Shown: positions 6,011 to 8,769 of the stretch, in pieces
How the letters are laid out: each line of letters opens with the position of its first letter
Numbering within the stretch: position 1 is the first letter of the stretch
Assembly: GCA_021799405.1 (NCBI GenBank)
Contig: JAJZAL010000217.1
Location: 1-8,769, forward strand
Length of the DNA stretch: 8,769 bases
DNA from: Acidobacteriota bacterium
Lineage (GTDB): Bacteria; Acidobacteriota; Terriglobia; Terriglobales; Acidobacteriaceae
Reading direction: 5' to 3'
The notes under the pieces: generated by a model
Seen by the model: only the letters and a program-made list of their open reading frames with translations
Databases searched by the model: none
Told to the model about the DNA's origin: nothing
Position numbers and translations under genes: made by a program

Positions 6011-8287
6011 ATGAAAGATTGGAAAAGACGATTCCAGTTTGCCCGGGGCTGTCGAGTTGCCCTGATTGTATGGATTGCAGTTTTCTTACCCGGCGCGGGG
6101 CGCGTCACGGCGCAGACTGCGCAAGGTGTCCCCCTCTACAAGCAGGTGCACGCGCCAATCGAGGAGCGCATTCACGATCTCTTGGGGCGGATGACGCTTC
6201 AGGAGAAGGTGCGGCAACTGGATATGTATGCGGGGGCGAGATCACTCATCGATCTGCGCATCGATCGTACGCATGCCGCGCCGAACGGAGTCTTCCAGCC
6301 GCAGCAGGCTCAGAAGGAGTTTGGCGATCTGGGCGTGGGCAGCATTCACGACCTTTACCCCACGCCGGTACAGTCCAATGCAATTCAGAAGTGGGTCATT
6401 GCACACAACCGTCTGGGGATTCCGGCGCTGTTTATTGAGGAGGGATTGCTGGGCTTCAACACGGGTACAGTCTTTCCGGCGCCGCTGAACCTGGCTTCGA
6501 CCTGGAACCGTGATCTGGCGCGGCAGACCGGAGCCACGATTGCGACAGAGATGCGTGCAACAGGCGTGGACATGGTTCTGGCGCCCGTTCTGGATTTGGC
6601 GCGCGAACCACGATGGGGACGCGTGGAAGAGGACTTTGGCGAGGACCCCTATCTCACTGGACAACTGGGACTGGCCTATGTGCGCGGCGCGCAGGGCGAC
6701 AGTCTGGACTCTGATCACACCGTAGTGGCGGAGCCCAAGCATTTTGCCGGGCATGGTTCGCCTGAAGGCGGCACCAACACGTCGCCCGTGCATATCGGCG
6801 AACGAGAACTGCGCATGGTGATGCTCAAGTCATTCGAGCCGGCGCTGCGACAGGGGCATGCAATGGGCGTGATGGCTGCTTATCACGAGATCGATGGTAT
6901 TCCCATCACGGACGATCCTTACCTGTTGAAGCACATCCTGCGCCAGGAGTGGGGCTTTCAGGGATTTGTGCTCTCGGACCTTGGCGCCATAGAGCGACTC
7001 TACTCCGCGCATCACGTGGCGGGTACCCCGCAGGACGCAGCCTGCATGGCGATCCGTTCCGGCGTAGACATGCAGTTTTACGACTTTCCTCACGATGTCT
7101 TTCAGAACGCTCTGATTGACTGCGTGCGCAAGGGAACGCTGCCAGAGGCTGATCTGGACCGTGCGGTACGCTCCGTCTTGCGCGTGAAGTTCGAACTTGG
7201 GCTCTTCGATCATCCATATGTGGACCCTGCTTTGAACGCGAAGGTATATCGCTCGCCAGCGCACCTGGCCGTATCGCTGGAATCGGCGCGTGAGTCCATG
7301 ACGCTGCTCAAGAACGAGAATCATCTGCTGCCGCTCTCCACCTCCATACAGCGCCTCGCTGTGATTGGTCCCAATGCGAACGTGGCGCGCTATGCCGACT
7401 ATGAAAAGGAGACAAACGGCAAGCGCATCAGCATGCTTGATGGAATCCGCGCGCTGGCTCCGCAGTCGAGCATCCAGTTTGATCCCGGCGACAACATTGC
7501 GTCTGCCGTGGCCGTAGCCAAGGCGGCGGATATTGTGATCATGGGGCTGGGAGAGCACGTGGGTATCTCCGGCGAGGGGAATGACCGGTCGAATCTGGAT
7601 CTGCCGGGCAATCAGGAAGCGCTGCTTGAAGCCGTAGTGGCGACAGGAAAACCGGTCGTGCTGGTGCTGGAGAACGGCAGGCCGCTCACCATCGGCTGGG
7701 CCAAGGAGCATGTCCCGGCGATTCTCGAAGCGTGGTATCCCGGCGAGATGGGCGGAACAGCTATTGCTGAAACACTCTTCGGACAAAATAATCCGGGCGG
7801 CCACCTCACAATTACCTTTCCGCGCAGTGTGGGCGACCTGCCTGTGTACTATAACTCCGATCCTTCGCGGAAAATCGGATATGTGGATGACAACGGCAAG
7901 CCTCTATTTCCATTCGGTTATGGGCTCAGCTATACAACCTTCCGCTATGACCATCTGGCAGCCAGGCCACCCGCACCCGGCAGCCACGGCGATATTGTGA
8001 TTACCGTGGACGTGACCAATACCGGCAACCGTGAAGGAGATACCGTGGCGCAACTCTACATGCGGGAAGATGTCACCAGCGTGGAGACGCCGCGCCGCTC
8101 GCTGGAGGATTTTGCGCGCATCCACCTGAAGCCGGGTGAGACACGGACGGTCACCTTCCATGTTCCTTATCAGCAGCTTGCCGTGTGGAACGAGGCGAGA
8201 CGATGGGCGGTTGAACCCGGAAGCTTCACGGCATGGGTGGGTGATTCCTCGCTGGCGACTTTGAGCACGAAATTTGTACTGCGGTAA
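6011..8287 (+). CDS. Secreted GH3 family beta-glycosidase (beta-glucosidase/beta-xylosidase-like)
   Basis: A 758-residue retaining beta-glycosidase with complete family architecture. A signal peptide covers about residues 1-35 (basic start, [15 protein letters not shown], then VTAQT). The TIM-barrel domain (about 50-390) has [14 protein letters not shown] near 200, the substrate-binding KHFAGHG (K243, H244), and nucleophile D323 in [10 protein letters not shown]. The alpha/beta sandwich domain (about 410-630) has the acid/base candidate E522 in [16 protein letters not shown] and the PGEMGG block. A fibronectin type III-like C-terminal domain lies at about 660-750 ([28 protein letters not shown]). 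No domain is missing. The gene begins 66 bp after GH31 on the same strand with no terminator between, so one transcript is likely. Its 3' end overlaps the open antisense frame of the glycosyltransferase. Beta-glucosides or beta-xylosides are the likely substrates; motifs alone do not decide. Confidence 0.93.
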   Translation: MKDWKRRFQFARGCRVALIVWIAVFLPGAGRVTAQTAQGVPLYKQVHAPIEERIHDLLGRMTLQEKVRQLDMYAGARSLIDLRIDRTHAAPNGVFQPQQAQKEFGDLGVGSIHDLYPTPVQSNAIQKWVIAHNRLGIPALFIEEGLLGFNTGTVFPAPLNLASTWNRDLARQTGATIATEMRATGVDMVLAPVLDLAREPRWGRVEEDFGEDPYLTGQLGLAYVRGAQGDSLDSDHTVVAEPKHFAGHGSPEGGTNTSPVHIGERELRMVMLKSFEPALRQGHAMGVMAAYHEIDGIPITDDPYLLKHILRQEWGFQGFVLSDLGAIERLYSAHHVAGTPQDAACMAIRSGVDMQFYDFPHDVFQNALIDCVRKGTLPEADLDRAVRSVLRVKFELGLFDHPYVDPALNAKVYRSPAHLAVSLESARESMTLLKNENHLLPLSTSIQRLAVIGPNANVARYADYEKETNGKRISMLDGIRALAPQSSIQFDPGDNIASAVAVAKAADIVIMGLGEHVGISGEGNDRSNLDLPGNQEALLEAVVATGKPVVLVLENGRPLTIGWAKEHVPAILEAWYPGEMGGTAIAETLFGQNNPGGHLTITFPRSVGDLPVYYNSDPSRKIGYVDDNGKPLFPFGYGLSYTTFRYDHLAARPPAPGSHGDIVITVDVTNTGNREGDTVAQLYMREDVTSVETPRRSLEDFARIHLKPGETRTVTFHVPYQQLAVWNEARRWAVEPGSFTAWVGDSSLATLSTKFVLR

Positions 8288-8769
8288 GAAGAAATCAGGT
8301 TGACTGGCCTCTGTCACGTGGCTCATTTCCGGACCCTTGAGCAATCTTTCTTCCCTTGGGGCCATACCGGGGGTGCGCACGATTCGGAGTTTATACGCGA
8401 CGAATCCGGCGGTCGTGGCCAGTACGCCCGGGCCGTACTTCACGCTGCGGCGGAAGTTGATGGGGGACGCTTCTTCAAAGTATTTGGCCGGGCAGGAGAT
8501 CTCGCCGATCCTGAAGCCGAACATCACGGCCTGCGCGATCATCTGGTTGTCGAAGACAAAATCGTCGGAGTTCTCGAGCAGCGGCAGCGTCAGCAGCAGC
8601 TTCCACGAGAACGCTCGGAAGCCGGTGTGGTACTCCAACAGCTTCACGATCAGAAACAGGTTTTGGAAGGCCGTCAGTAGCCGGTTCGCGACATACTTAT
8701 AAAGCGGCATTCCGCCCTTGAGCGCGCCCGCGCCCAGAATCCGCGATCCCAGCACCATACCGTACACTC
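7904..8769 (-). CDS. GT2-family glycosyltransferase, C-terminal part (runs off the right edge)
   Basis: Only the C-terminal part lies in the window; the N-terminal nucleotide-sugar-binding region with the DxD motif lies beyond 8769. Visible blocks are typical of bacterial DPM1/DPG-synthase-like GT2 enzymes that transfer sugars at the inner membrane: [62 protein letters not shown] and SINFRRSV-like [12 protein letters not shown]. Recognisable similarity ends near 8375 (YKLRIVR), where such proteins normally end within a few dozen residues. Here no stop appears: about 30 unrecognised codons lead into GH3 and 127 more run antisense to it up to TAG at 7904. The family call is firm, but the 3' boundary is doubtful. 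The true stop may have been lost by mutation, indel or sequence error, so the real conserved product may end near 8300. The GTG at 8767 is an internal codon, not the start. Confidence 0.8.
   Translation of the reverse strand, partial: VYGMVLGSRILGAGALKGGMPLYKYVANRLLTAFQNLFLIVKLLEYHTGFRAFSWKLLLTLPLLENSDDFVFDNQMIAQAVMFGFRIGEISCPAKYFEEASPINFRRSVKYGPGVLATTAGFVAYKLRIVRTPGMAPREERLLKGPEMSHVTEASQPDFFLPQYKFRAQSRQRGITHPCREASGFNRPSSRLVPHGKLLIRNMEGDRPCLTRLQVDARKILQRAARRLHAGDIFPHVELRHGISFTVAGIGHVHGNHNIAVAAGCGWPGCQMVIAEGCIAEPITEWK

Noticed and set aside
6830..7804. 324-codon open frame antisense to the GH3 gene
   Set aside because: It is a shadow in GC-rich coding DNA, has no recognisable domain, and the sense strand has every GH3 motif.
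1..8769. CRISPR array, tRNA, rRNA or tandem repeats
   Set aside because: I saw no regularly spaced repeats, cloverleaf-like sequences or rRNA-like blocks on either strand.

Overview
The window is 8.8 kb of GC-rich bacterial chromosome. It carries a small set of exported carbohydrate-active enzymes and a complete insertion sequence. The gene families (Tat-exported sulfatase, large secreted GH31 and GH3 enzymes, and a GT2-type glycosyltransferase with the [11 protein letters not shown] and [11 protein letters not shown] blocks) would suit a saccharolytic soil or plant-associated heterotroph. Acidobacteriota is my best guess, but no marker gene here proves it.

Layout, left to right. The last 26 bases of a plus-strand gene appear to enter from the left. 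A minus-strand sulfatase follows (131-1657), with a twin-arginine signal and an intact CSPSR active site. Next comes an IS3-family insertion sequence of 1411 bp (1761-3171) with imperfect 26-bp terminal repeats. It has orfA, an in-phase T_TTT_TTA slippery heptamer and orfB with a full DD(35)E triad, so it looks able to move. A 313-bp leader (3172-3484) precedes two plus-strand genes, a GH31 alpha-glycosidase (3485-5944) and a GH3 beta-glycosidase (6011-8287). These are 66 bp apart, each with its own ribosome binding site, and probably form one operon. At the right edge is the C-terminal part of a minus-strand GT2 glycosyltransferase. Its frame has no stop until 7904, deep inside the GH3 gene.

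How it fits together. Without the IS, the sulfatase and the GH31-GH3 pair would be divergent genes sharing about 416 bp of control region. The IS has split that region, leaving a likely extended -10 on the sulfatase side and the long leader on the GH31 side. The two hydrolases could together remove alpha- and beta-linked sugars from oligosaccharides, for example xyloglucan-type ones. The sulfatase could act on a sulfated glycan or ester, but substrates cannot be read from the sequence. I see no TonB/SusCD transporter, no regulator and no sulfatase-maturating enzyme in the window.

I found no clear new biological system. The points most worth a second look are the frameshifting IS placed in a divergent control region and the 384-bp tail-to-tail overlap of the glycosyltransferase frame with the GH3 gene.
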